The notes beneath the pieces are model-generated. The model was not told where the DNA came from. It was given only the letters and a program-made list of their open reading frames with translations, and did not search any database. A program made the position numbers and the translations under genes. From positions 20,248,153-20,312,152 of the forward strand of contig NC_134028.1 in NCBI RefSeq assembly GCF_964204645.1: a stretch of DNA of 64,000 bases. Reading direction: 5' to 3'. The stretch comes from Tubulanus polymorphus. Its lineage: Eukaryota; Nemertea; Palaeonemertea; Tubulaniformes; Tubulanidae. This document shows positions 15,101 to 27,100 of this stretch, one piece after another. Numbering within the stretch: the first letter of the stretch is position 1; every line of letters starts with the position of its first letter.

Positions 15101-18100
15101 ATCTCATTGCCCTATCCCACACAACGTTTAATTCTTTCCCTAACCCTCATCTGTTAGCAATCTATTTGTAGGTTTATTCACGGTAAACAGTTCGAACGGG
15201 ATGTTGATTTGTCACAGAGCTCTCGATCGGGAATCCGTCAGTAAATATGAGATCATCGTTGCCGTGGAGAGAGTTAACAATACGGTACAACCGACCGGAC
15301 GCAAACGTCGGGGTAAGTACCATTCTCAGGGAGATCTCTTATCTCAGTTTCATTTAAGTGCCGAGTTTCGATGCCATCAGGTTCGAATTCCTGCCAGGGG
15401 AGGATGAGTGAAATAGCAGTTTCTGAGTTTGTCTCTGATCCTGGGTTTTATGTAAGAAACTTTATCCGAGTTTGACCTATGACCTCATATCGATGTTCGA
15501 GCTGAGATTATGAGGTCATGAATTTCTAGTAGGCCTATTTTTGTATGTTATGTAACGAAATGTTTGAATATTTTTGCAGCATTGAAAGCGAATGAAGCGA
15601 TCGTTACGATAAATGTAGGTGATAAGAATGATAATCCTCCAATATTCAATGATATCACTGTCGGTGTGCCTGCTGATGCTTCGTATAACTATCTTGTTAC
15701 TACTCTAAAGGTGAATATATAATCTTAGCATGGTTCAATTGAAACCCTGTTCGACCGTTCATGGCTATAAGTTATATCTGGCCCCAGGGACAGCCCTAAA
15801 AACCTGGACCCAGTTTTACAGTTCTTCATTTAAAATTGATTTTCATTTCATATTCAATAAGTCCATCTCTATAGTCGCGTAACTCAATGCTGTAGAATTG
15901 AACTGAGTCCTGATCGCAAGATAATGCATACAGGGCCAACTTCGGTTATCAGAGTTTGTCAACTAGATGCGAACTAATTGAAAGCGATTGTCAGTTAGTT
16001 GAAACTTTAGTCTGGAAATAGTGAACAACGCAAGCTCAGTCGCTGATGCACTAGACCAGGCCTAGATGGCTGACACTGTGAAATGCGTTAAGACTGAACT
16101 AGTGTGTTTGGTTACAATCACTAGTCGACTAACTAAGAAAACCAAAGTTTGCCCTTGCTGCTGAAACTATGTACCTAATTATTCAGTGCTCAATTATTTG
16201 TCAGGGGTCAGTTGCTCAAAAGTTGGTTAAAGTTAACCATCAGGGGCTGGTTGCTCAAAAGTATAGGCCTAATAAGATAAGTAATAAGATAAGTAATAAA
16301 AGATAAGTACCATGATAAGAATACAGTTTTGATTGTCACTATGCCAGTTATCCACTGGCTTACTTCAACCAATTTTTGAGCAGCTGCCGCCTTCTGCTTT
16401 ATTTCATTGTTGTAAGTTGTGGTTGTACGTATACTATTTGTCAGGCTACAGATCGAGATACAGGAATCAATGCTGTTATCCATTATAAAATCACCGGTGG
16501 GCCGAATAAAGCTGATTTCCTCGTCGAAGAGAAAACTGGGAAAGTTTTATCAAGGGTAGACTTCAGTTATTTGACGGCTACAACTTTACAGTTTACGGCT
16601 AAAGCTACTGACGACGCGGGGAAAGGTCTTAGCGATACTGCTCAAGTTAAGGTAGGCTCGGCGAAAAATAGGATCCGCGAAGAGATGCTTCCAATTCAGT
16701 ATAATCGAATCACCAGCATTGGATCCAGGTCATAATTGGGCCTCAATGGAGTCTTGATTTTTTGCACCCTTTGAAAGATACAGAACTATGAACTGCACAA
16801 ATCAGCAAACGCTTCAACACATGATGCAACAAATGTTAGATCACCTCGTGCAGCACCCCCAACCGTTGGTACCCATCTTGTCGGAGATACAAATGATGCC
16901 CTTTTCAATCATCTGTCGCAGCCGTGATTGAGCTGCATGATTGGGTATAATACTGTCTAGGAAAACACTGCTGGATCCAACCCTGGAATCTACATATCTT
17001 TATGAAGCTTTCTGTAGGCCTATACACTCGACCTAAATAATAATTAGTGTGTAGAAGTATTTTTAGTTAAGAAATGCTTGTATGTTAAATATGTTATATA
17101 CATGTATGTCAATTAGTCCATAGAAGTATTTTAAGTTAAGAAATGCTTATATGTTAAATATGTTATATACATGTGTTATATATTTCACGGAAGTTCAAAG
17201 CAATGATTTCCACGAATGGAAACCTGAATATTTTCTCGTTTGTTTCAGGTTTATAAATTAACGGTCAATCAGAGGGCGATTCTCATCGCAAACGTTGACA
17301 AAGCAACATTTCAGAGCAATCAGAATGATATAGTTGGGTAAGCTAGGGTTCGATTGTTTCGTGTGAGTTTAACTTAGAGAGAGAAAGACCTGTTATAATT
17401 TCACCCTCCGATATATTTGTAGGAATTTGAGTAAAATACTAGGGTTTAATGTGATGCCGTTGAAAGTCGAACCTCATATCGAGAAAGCTCAGAAGAAAGT
17501 AGATCCATCGCGGAGTGATATGTATTTCTATGCTATAAACCCAGCAGACGGACGAGTGGTTGATAAAGAATATCTACTTGAGTAAGTTTTGATTTTACTA
17601 AGTGTTCAAACATAGACGAAGAAAACATGGAGCCGAGTGTTAGAACTTATGTCCGAAAATATTTGAGAATTTGCTCGATTCAAATTTTACCCTAGAACTG
17701 TGAAACTAAGTGTAGATATGAGGAACTAGTTACAGAACTATGTTACTGGATCTAGATGGATTGTTCTTTCTCCTCACTCTCAAGTATTGAATTATTGACT
17801 ATACTTTCAGAGCTATAAAGCTGAAACAGAAAGAAATCGACGCATTTTTCAAACGTTATAATTTAGCAGGAGTGAAAGCGATTCCTGTTTTGAACAGCGA
17901 ATATAGAATCGGGTCGGAAATCGGATTATTGCTGTTAGCGATAATTATCATCATAGGCTGCATTCTAGGAATTATAATAGTATTCATCTCGTGGAGAAAG
18001 TAAGTATAATTTTTACATGACAGATTGCACTCAAGTGTGAACTCGATGGACTGTGAAAATTTGTCAGACTTGAGAGTGACATCTTCGCTGGATGGTGCTA

Positions 18101-21100
18101 ACATCTTAGCAAACATCAGAGTTAAACAGTTATCTCTGAGTCAACCCTTTTAGTTCTGACTAATTAATACTCTAAAGTGCTGGAGATAATTGGAGAAATT
18201 TGGAAAAATTCCATCCCATTGTGTTGAATAACAGGCATGTTGCTATAATGCATCTACACCGCGGTGTGGAGTATCGTTAGTTATTGATGTATGACTGTTT
18301 GACAGGTGTTGCCATCTTTTATTACACCACAGTGCAGTGTAGTGTACTAGCAGTTCGTAACCGATTTATACACCGCACTGTGGTGTAGATGCACTGAAAG
18401 GGCTAAACAGTTATCTCTTGAGTGAAAAGGTTATCTCTGAGTTAACAGCTATTTTCAGTTAACAGTTATGAGTTAAAAGGTTATCGCTGAGTTGCACGGT
18501 TATCTCTTTGATTATCTCTGAGTTAAGCAGTTGTCTCTTTAGTTGATCAGATGTGACTTAAGCCGAGTCTACACTAATTTTCATTTTCATGTCAAGATAA
18601 TGATTTCTTAATTTGAATCAATTAATCGTAAAACCTGTACAGAATTTCCGCTTATTTTGTCTGAATGTTTGTTTCAGACGGGAACAAGCTCGTCGAAGAT
18701 TAAGTATATTCGCAACGCCGATGTCGAAAAAGAATCCTGAACATCATCATCGGGGTAGCTCCAGTACGGGCAGCGGTTTATATTTAACCAATCCGCTGTA
18801 CGCTGAGAGTAACATAGAAGAAGAAACCGGGGAACCTTTACCCATGTAAGTATGTCTCCCTAAACACTGATTTGATATAAAAACCGACTTAACAAATGGC
18901 GGACTTAACGAAGACTGACTTGAATTCACTTCTTTTTAATAGTTGATATAGACATGTACAGAAAAGATGACCGTGTCCATAAATCCCCCAATGACATCAT
19001 CAAATTGATTAAGTGTTGATATAAACATGTACAGAAAAAAAGACCGCCACCATAAATCCCCCAATGGACATCATCAAATATAGACATGTAAAGAAAAGAT
19101 GATCATGTCCGTAAATCTCCCAATGACATCATCATCAAATTGATACAGTGTTGATGTAAACATGTACAGAACGGATGACCACCTCCATAAATCCCCCATC
19201 ATCATCAAAATTCTTATTTCAAACACTGCAATGATTCAGCTCTAATGAAGATGGGTTTATAATTTTTAGGACATTTCAATCAAACAGGTTTGTGTTTAAT
19301 CTGTAATTTCTAAGCATGTTTTAGAGAGTGTCAGTGGGTATGTTGTGTGTGTGTAAACACTACGTATGAGTTATATCAGAGCACAAAGAAAACAGAATTT
19401 ATTTGGAATTTGCGGTGGTGAAAGTGGTGATGGTTGTCTGAAAATGGCTCGTAGAATTGAGTCGAAACATCGCTACGGTTTTAGTTTTTCTTCATAATTG
19501 CGAGTTTTTCTTCATTTTATCAACTCTTTCAGTGCGTCTACACCGCATTGCAGTGTATAAATTGGTGATGGATTTTGCTAGTACACTGCATTGCAGTGTA
19601 TCCATGTAATCAGTTAGTTCTTACATCAATTGAAAAATGGCAGCATCGTAAAAGATGGTGAAATATTCGCAACTAATGGTACAACGTGCCAGGGTGTAGA
19701 CACAATAGAGCGGTCTGCCCATTATACAACAAAATTGGGGAAACTTTTTTAACTTTTCAAATTATGTCCAGCACTTTTGGGTATCAGATAGTCAGCACTG
19801 AAAGGGTTAATAGACATTCACTTGTCCACAGAAACCACAGTGGTAAATGGTTGTGTCCTATTTTTACAGAGTTGATTTGAATATGGAGGACTTTGATAAA
19901 GCTTCTTCTATGTAAGAGAAACTTGAATTCAATTGATTCAATGATAAACGTCTTTTAATCGAAAATTTTCATCAATTTTTTCTCATGATTTTCTTTCCGT
20001 TGGTTTCGAGTTTCTGCAAACTAAACACACACACATCGCGTCCAAAAAAACACATTTAAAGTTTTGATAATAAGGATATCTATTTCATCATCAATTTAAA
20101 AAGAATACAAAATTACAAACGGAATACATGGAATGAATTGTAGAACTATGAAAACTGTGTTTTCGAATGAACAGTTAGCTTAGTAAAAGATGAATAATAT
20201 AACGATTATATATAACATAATGATTATGATTCATTGTCTTATATAGCGGCGTACTAATTGAATTTCATCGCAGCGCTTTACTGAGTATAAAAACATAAGA
20301 ATCATTAAATCATTAAGATACAATAAAACGATGAGAAATTAAGTAGATATAGTAGATAATCACACTTCAAATCCTGTTCTAAAAAGGTAAGTCTTAAGAG
20401 AACGTTAGAAGTCATCAATTGGCTTTCCCTGATAGTTTGAGGAATAGGTGAGGTGCTGAGATCATAATTAAAAAGCTCTACTTCTATAATTTTGTATCGG
20501 CAAACATTTGACGTATGTTTTACATTGTTATTTTTTCGTAGATGTTATTTAAATCAATACGATGAGATGATGTATTATTTAAGGTAAAACATTGTTATGG
20601 GTTTTAAGGTGACTGAGGTGGCTTGCTCCCCCACCTACAATACCAGGTGACTGACTCCCTTGCTAAGGTGCCCTGGTTAATTATCCCCATTCTGGATTGG
20701 ATTTCAGACGATTCCTGATATTTTAGATTTTAGGTGTTTTTAGAATATGATCTTAGTTTATGTTAAGTTTAGCTTTTTCAGAACATTATACTTGCTTATG
20801 GCACTTATATTTTGGTTTGATTGGGTTATTTTGGGATTGATGGGCTATTTTTTCGTATCAATTTCCAATACTTTGCTTTCATTTTTACCTTGGTCTTTAT
20901 CATCATCAATTTTAGATTTTAATTTTAGATTTCATTTCATAACATTGTTTGATATTGAAAGCAGGAGAAACTGTATTTTTTGAGAATTCTTACTTATTAC
21001 TGGTGGTTTTGAAATTCAAATTTCTCATCATTCTCAAATCCTAGTTTTCTATATCTCTGATGAATATAGGGTTGTTTATAGATACTGCAGCTTATTATGG

Positions 21101-24100
21101 TTGATATGAATTTAGATCCTGAAACAAGAGTTTCACAGTCATGGCTTAGATTTAGATTTAAGACCAAGTTTAAGCCAATTTTGGTCCTTTGACCAATATA
21201 AGCAGACCAGTCTAAGCTCATTTTCGTTCTATAACCAATTTTAACAACTTGAAAGAAGTCTAAGCTCATTTTCGTTCTAAAACCAATCTAACAACTTAAG
21301 ACCAGACTAAGCTCATTTTTGTTCTATGGCCAATCTAACAGCTTAATCCAGTCTAAGCTCATTTCGGTTCTAAGCCAATGTAAACAATTTAACGACTAGT
21401 CTAAGCTCATTTTGGTTCTATAACCAATCTCTAACTACTTGAAACCAGTCTATAAGCTCATTTCGGTTCTATATATAACCCATCTACGAACAAGACCAGT
21501 CTGCACATTTTTGGTTCTCTAGCACACAATTTAAGACCAGTTAAGATTTAAGACCAAGCATTTGCATATTAAGTCATGACTGCAATAAGGCCCTGGGGCC
21601 AGTTGCACAGTCGTGACTTAAGTCTTAAAGTGGTCTTAAATCTTAAGACTGGTCTTAAGTTGTTAGATTGGCTATAGAACAAAGTTGGTCTTAGACTGGT
21701 CTTAAGTCTAAGCCGTGACTATGCAACTGGCCCCTGGTTCTTAGAGTTGATTAGTTGGCATTTAGATTGAATGTCGGGACCGAGATCAAATTTAATTTCT
21801 CGCACATTCTCACGATTTCTGTTTTTATATTTCATTTTCTATGTAAATTCACCGTCGCTAGCGATGAAGATGGCAATCCAGTGATTATAGTGAATAGTGA
21901 CACGGACATAACAACTTCGGACATCGAAACATTACGTTCAGCGGCTGCAGCTACATCTATCAATCGCAACGGACATGCACCTGTGTAAGTTCAGTTCTGC
22001 GCACCTGATTTAAGTTTCTAGTTCCAGTTTTAAACGACTCTTTATATCCACGATGTGTGGACTTGCCCAATTTTGTCAGGACAGTGGATAACTGACATAG
22101 TGATATATATAGCCAAAACTGCTTTGTTATCGTTATCATGGTGTTTTTCGGCAAACTGAGAGACCGAAATATTTGTTCTTTTCTAGTATCGACGCTTTAT
22201 AAGTAAATTCTAGAAATTACTGTTTAGATACAGAATTTCTTTATGCGGTTGGTACACGCAATAGTTAGGATGATTTTAAACATTGCAATACGTACTCGTA
22301 TGATTGCCAATTGTTAACTGCCTCTCCCTCTGCCATTTATGTGTATAATGTATGTGCATACTTTCGACGGTTTCTAACCCTTCACTGAATTCGTTAAGAA
22401 TAGTTTCAAGTGTGTGTAAATCAATGAACTGATTTGTTAATGTATGAATTGTTTCACGGCTGCTTGTGCTTGATACAGTGAACAGGAATCTAGCTCCGGT
22501 GATGAAAATACACGATTATGAAGTACGTTTGAATCGAACTAAACCTATGGATTCGGTTCCATAGTTGCGACTTACGCCGCGATCGCATAAAGACGATTTG
22601 GCCTGTGCCAGATTCGCGGCCCGTATCAGGACCGAGTCAAATACTGAACGATGCTCAAACAAAGGGTAGTGAGTCATTTTCGGAACCAGTAGCAATTCTC
22701 AAGTAATTTGACCTGTACTAAAATTAGGTTGTGATCTGACGTTTTTGGTTGGGCCAAACACGCACGGGCCCATTTGGCACCCCCGGGAACAATTGTTCAG
22801 GAACTAAGTTGGCACAGGACAAATCTGGCCCAGGCCAAAAATGCTGGTGTTATTGGGGCTTTTGAGTTAACTCAGAGTCAAGACGAGTTCATGATTCAAC
22901 ATTAGAGTCAAATTATAAGCCGGAACTTTGGAACTGGGTTCTGTCGTCAAACTCAACCCAAATCACCCTTTTTCGAATCATTTTTCGACAGATTTTCAAT
23001 GGTTATTTTTACTTTGCTCTGATAATTATTCGTTGTAGTAAAAACACATCACGTGTCGAGATTTATATTTTCAGCCATTGTCGTCCTGAGCGCAGTGGTA
23101 TCTCTGTGCTGGTGTATCATACCTTCAAATGGCTATACTGGGTTCAGGTGTTCAAACCAAGATAGATTTTTGTCTGAATTATTAATCTGTCTATTGCTTG
23201 AATGCGTCGAATTGCGAGTAATTGAAGGTATGGTATGCGTAAGAGTACCAAAGCCTCGAAGTTTCAGCATGGACACTACAAACAACACCCCTCCCTAAAA
23301 TTGATCTGCATGTTCAATTTATATGTATGTGTTCACACTTGCCAGTTATATACATTACATAAAACATTTTGAGCCAGGAACACCCTACCCTGGCCCCCGC
23401 CCTGTAGCCCTCCCCTCATACATTTTGGAGCCCCCAGCCCCGAAGCTCCTCTGACTTGAGCCTTTTTCCCATGCGACTTTCCGAATTTTGAGCTACGTAA
23501 GTCCCCCAAATCCCCCAAAGTCACCCTCTCCTCATGAATCTCAGTTCTCCATCGAAATTCACATAAATTGATTCATTGATTTATTTGCTGTTATTCTAAA
23601 GGTTCTCAGATATTCCCGAATCATTCGAGCAGAAACTTGTGCTGCCATCTATTATCATCAGTAAAACTGCTGATAACGATTGGCCGACGATTGCGCGTAA
23701 AATGGGCGTAACCGAGGAAACGATCGATACATTGTTGTCGAGCGATTACGATAGTTGCCTGTTGTTAGATACGATTACGGAATGGGACATGAGACGTTTA
23801 GGGCTCGTTAAATCGCAACGTAAAATAATCCGAGGTGTCGTCCAAAAATTACGCGCTAACAACGGCAAAACAAAGATGGCCGCCGCGATGGCTAAATACC
23901 GCCAACGTGACGTTATGATTGGTAACGTTTTTTTTTTGTTTTTCGATGTCTTATTTCTTTATTTAGTGTTTTATTTACGATGCATTGTTGCCAGAATGTT
24001 GTGTATAGATTGTTGGACTGGTTCAGTCGGTCATTGCGCTAGGATCGGACTGGTCACCAGTTATTGTCATCAGTATTCTCAATTTCAGTTATACTGAAAA

Positions 24101-27100
24101 ATTCTGGATCCAGTTCAACAGTTGTAATTGTAGATACCTATACTTATTGCAGTGGGCCTTATTGAAATGAACACATTTTGGGTCCTGAACCAGGCCTGTT
24201 CCGAGTTTTTTTGAGGGGCTGTTCTATTTCTAAGGGCACTTTGTCACCATGAAAGGGGCACTTTCCTATTGAAAAAAGGACATCTTACATATGAGTACCT
24301 GAATGAATCATTTCAGAATGGATTACTTTTCATTTTCCAAAAAACATCAAAATTGTATACAAATTTTGAAATATCTTGACAAAAATTTTTCAACACTGAT
24401 TTTTTGAAGGGCACTTTGAAAATTTTATGGAGTTTGTTCGCTACCCCCAAACTGTCTCTCGGCGCGGGCCTGTGAACTGGGTCCTGATCTAAATAAGTGA
24501 ATTTTGAGAATTCTGATCTATTTTCTAATCTCTATTTCGTCTCTCTATCTCCTTCTCTTTAACAAACTGTTTTAGCCGCTGTAGAATAAGTGACTCTTTT
24601 TAGGTTAAGGTCAGGGATGTGACACTGCGAGTTTCTTTATTTGTACAACAGTCAGTGATGGAAAATTACGCGATTAGGAACTTCAATTTCAGACTGAATG
24701 ATAGATACGTGCTGTATATCTTCAATGAGAGGCTTGATTTTTGTTAGAACAGGTGCATAAGATTCACATTACATAGAGTAGACTCCACCTAAACCGGTAC
24801 CGTCTATCCGGTAATACGTTCAATTCGGTAAAATTAATATATATCCATTTTCTACTGTTTTTCAATACAGATATCACCTAATGTTTGGTAATGTAGGCAT
24901 GGAAACATATTTTTAAACTTTCAAATTATGGAGTCAATTTTCTCTTTTTTAACCCCTTTCAATGATGACTTTTTGGATATCCTTCAATGAAGTGAAGAAT
25001 GGATTGAAAATCCATGATTGAAAATCCATGTTTTAGGTCCACTGCCAGTGCTTTCTGGTCCTAATAAGACTTCTATGAGGTATGTTCCACCACAAAACTG
25101 ACTGAGATGCCACCTAGTATGCTCTCAAGTCAAATTGAAATAGACATTTGTCCGGTATCACTCTATTCGGTAATCCGCCTCATCCGGTAAAATGTTGACT
25201 TCATTTCGGCCGTTTATTCAGCATCTAAAGTGGTAAACCGTAAGGGCACTTGACCAAAATTACAACGCTATCGACCTTCTATCTCTGTCGGTGATTCATA
25301 CTAGGCCCTATGTTACTACTTCATTGATCTGTAGTTTTCATTCATACGCAATCGCGTCAGGAGTGAACCAAAGCGAAGGAAAGTCTCGTGAAATGCATGA
25401 AATGCGAAGACTTTTATAGCAAGGACTTGTGTCTGAAATTTAATATAACGAAGCAAACCCGCAGCGATTCGCTAATATCTGATCGTATGAGATACTGAGG
25501 ACCGCTGTTAGGTTCAATGATTCCATATTTTTATCCATTGATCGATTTTCGCGGTTCTTCAAATCAGTAACCGTTTAATTCGGTAAAAAATGATGGTTCC
25601 AACTTCACCCGATTAGGCGGAGTCTACTGTAGTGTCTCAAACATGGATGTACCCCCAACCTGGATGCACGTATCCCTCCCATGATGTCCGGTTTTCATCT
25701 GTTTTTACTAATCAACTTTAGGGCTCTTTATTTTTGCAGCCGGGCTAAAAATTCCCTAAATCCCGTCGCGCGATCATCCGATTCGGAGAAACGCCGTCGC
25801 GATTTTAAATGCCCGCCATTAGTTCTCTGCTGCATTTGTCGTCGGGAACAACGATCTGAGAAATCCGATACGGTTGCGACAGTTACGTCGCCCGTTGAAA
25901 GCGCGTCCGGTTATTTCGAACCGGAGCCCGATTACGACGAGGTAGTTTTAACGATATCCGTCCGCTTTCAGTCGTGTGATCGTTTAGTAACGCCATCTAT
26001 TGTCTATATTGTACGTTATATTTTACAAATTCTTACGTATCATAATTTTCAAATCGCATTTTTCTGATTCTGATTCTGTACCCAATCTTTGAAATAATCG
26101 AGTTTTTCCCTAACCATTGCTGTTCCACCATCAACATGATTAGATCTTATACTTCATTATCAAAATATTTCTTATGGTAATCAATGTTCTATCACATTTT
26201 TAGGATTCCATTTAGTACATGCGGTTACACTACAGGCAGTAACTGGACTACCATATCGTCACTTTAAAAAGTCCATTCGAATCAACCCCGGTAGTTTAAA
26301 CAGATTGCCACCCCCCCCCCAAAATCATTATTCAATATCAAAATCAACTGGTTTTATATTCATAAATGTTCTACTACAGTCACATTTTATTCCCTTTAAT
26401 CAAGTTTGTTTTTCTCACAAATATCAAATATTTTTGGAACATTCTCTTCATTCTCTTCGCGTCATTTTGTCTCTTTTCTGATATGTAATCAACATTTTCC
26501 ATTTGTAAGATGTTTATATTCGATGAAATGGTGCCTTGCCGCCATCTTTAATTTGATATAATTTAATTCACCGTATGGAGATGTACCCATTTAATTCACC
26601 TATGGAAACACGATTCACTGATATTGCATGTCAATTTTTCATGTTATTCTGTGTTTTCAACAGGACAATTCTGTGAGGTAAAATAAAATTCAAATCCATG
26701 TTACTCCTTCCACTTCACATTACGACAATTCATTTCTACGTTTCGAATCGTTCCGATTCAAGATACGGAAATGAATTGTCTTGCAGTCAAACCTCGCTTA
26801 AGTCGTCATCAAATGGTACGATAACCACACTCAAACGTGGTGAACAGATGATAAGATAAATCCCACAATTTACAAATTAAAAGAAATCTAAAATCGAGAA
26901 TTATTTATTGAAACAATCTAAAATATAAGAACACAACGTTTCGATCTCACACTAGAGATCATCGTCAGATGTGTGACTCATCTGATGACCATGATCTGTA
27001 GTGTGAGATCGATACGCCGTGTTCTTATATTTTAGATTGTTTCAATAAATAAATTCTCGATTTTAGATTTCTTTTAATTTGTAAATAGTGGGTTTTTATC

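Larger units (their letters stand above)
173..16651 (+). other. Cadherin ectodomain exons (EC repeats)
   Basis: Coding exons: 173-313, 687-803, 895-985, 1225-1358, 1484-1574, 1920-2056, 2683-2814, 3183-3366, 3772-3890, 4444-4758, 5804-5923, 6013-6189, 6551-6809, 7510-7794, 8694-9287, 9877-9980, 10320-10433, 11634-11811, 12267-12361, 12455-12595, 13048-13147, 13440-13706, 14556-14701, 14776-14980, 15172-15312, 15580-15710, 16445-16651. Repeats are marked by D-x-N-D-N-x-P-x-F calcium linkers (for example DVNDNAPVF, DINDQPPKF, DINDHAPVF), L-D-R-E motifs and A-T-D-x-D motifs. Exons usually start with phase 0 or 1. The 594-nt exon 8694-9287 carries two linkers and is by far the longest. Two linkers are atypical: DEISDDTPVF in that exon, and IDSSPIPKF in 14776-14980, which lacks the calcium-binding D-x-N-D-N. 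Confidence 0.88.

Noticed and set aside
173-17999. Protocadherin-15 identity for the cadherin, suggested by the MAD-like domain
   Set aside because: At least 15 EC repeats are in the window and the gene continues to the left; protocadherin-15 has 11. A cadherin-23-like call fits better, though exact orthology is open.
21755-21861. Signal-peptide-like start just before exon 21862
   Set aside because: It is polypyrimidine intron sequence read through; the acceptor at 21860-21861 and matching phase make it intronic.
23053-23298. Small secreted protein (M-S-R-F-I-F-S-A-I-V-V-L)
   Set aside because: Hydrophobic start only, no conserved motif, and it sits in a cadherin intron without its own promoter signs.
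24579-24593. Short terminal exon for the SAM-like isoform (A-A-V-E-stop)
   Set aside because: Acceptor and phase fit, but five codons are too little evidence; mentioned only as one possible ending.
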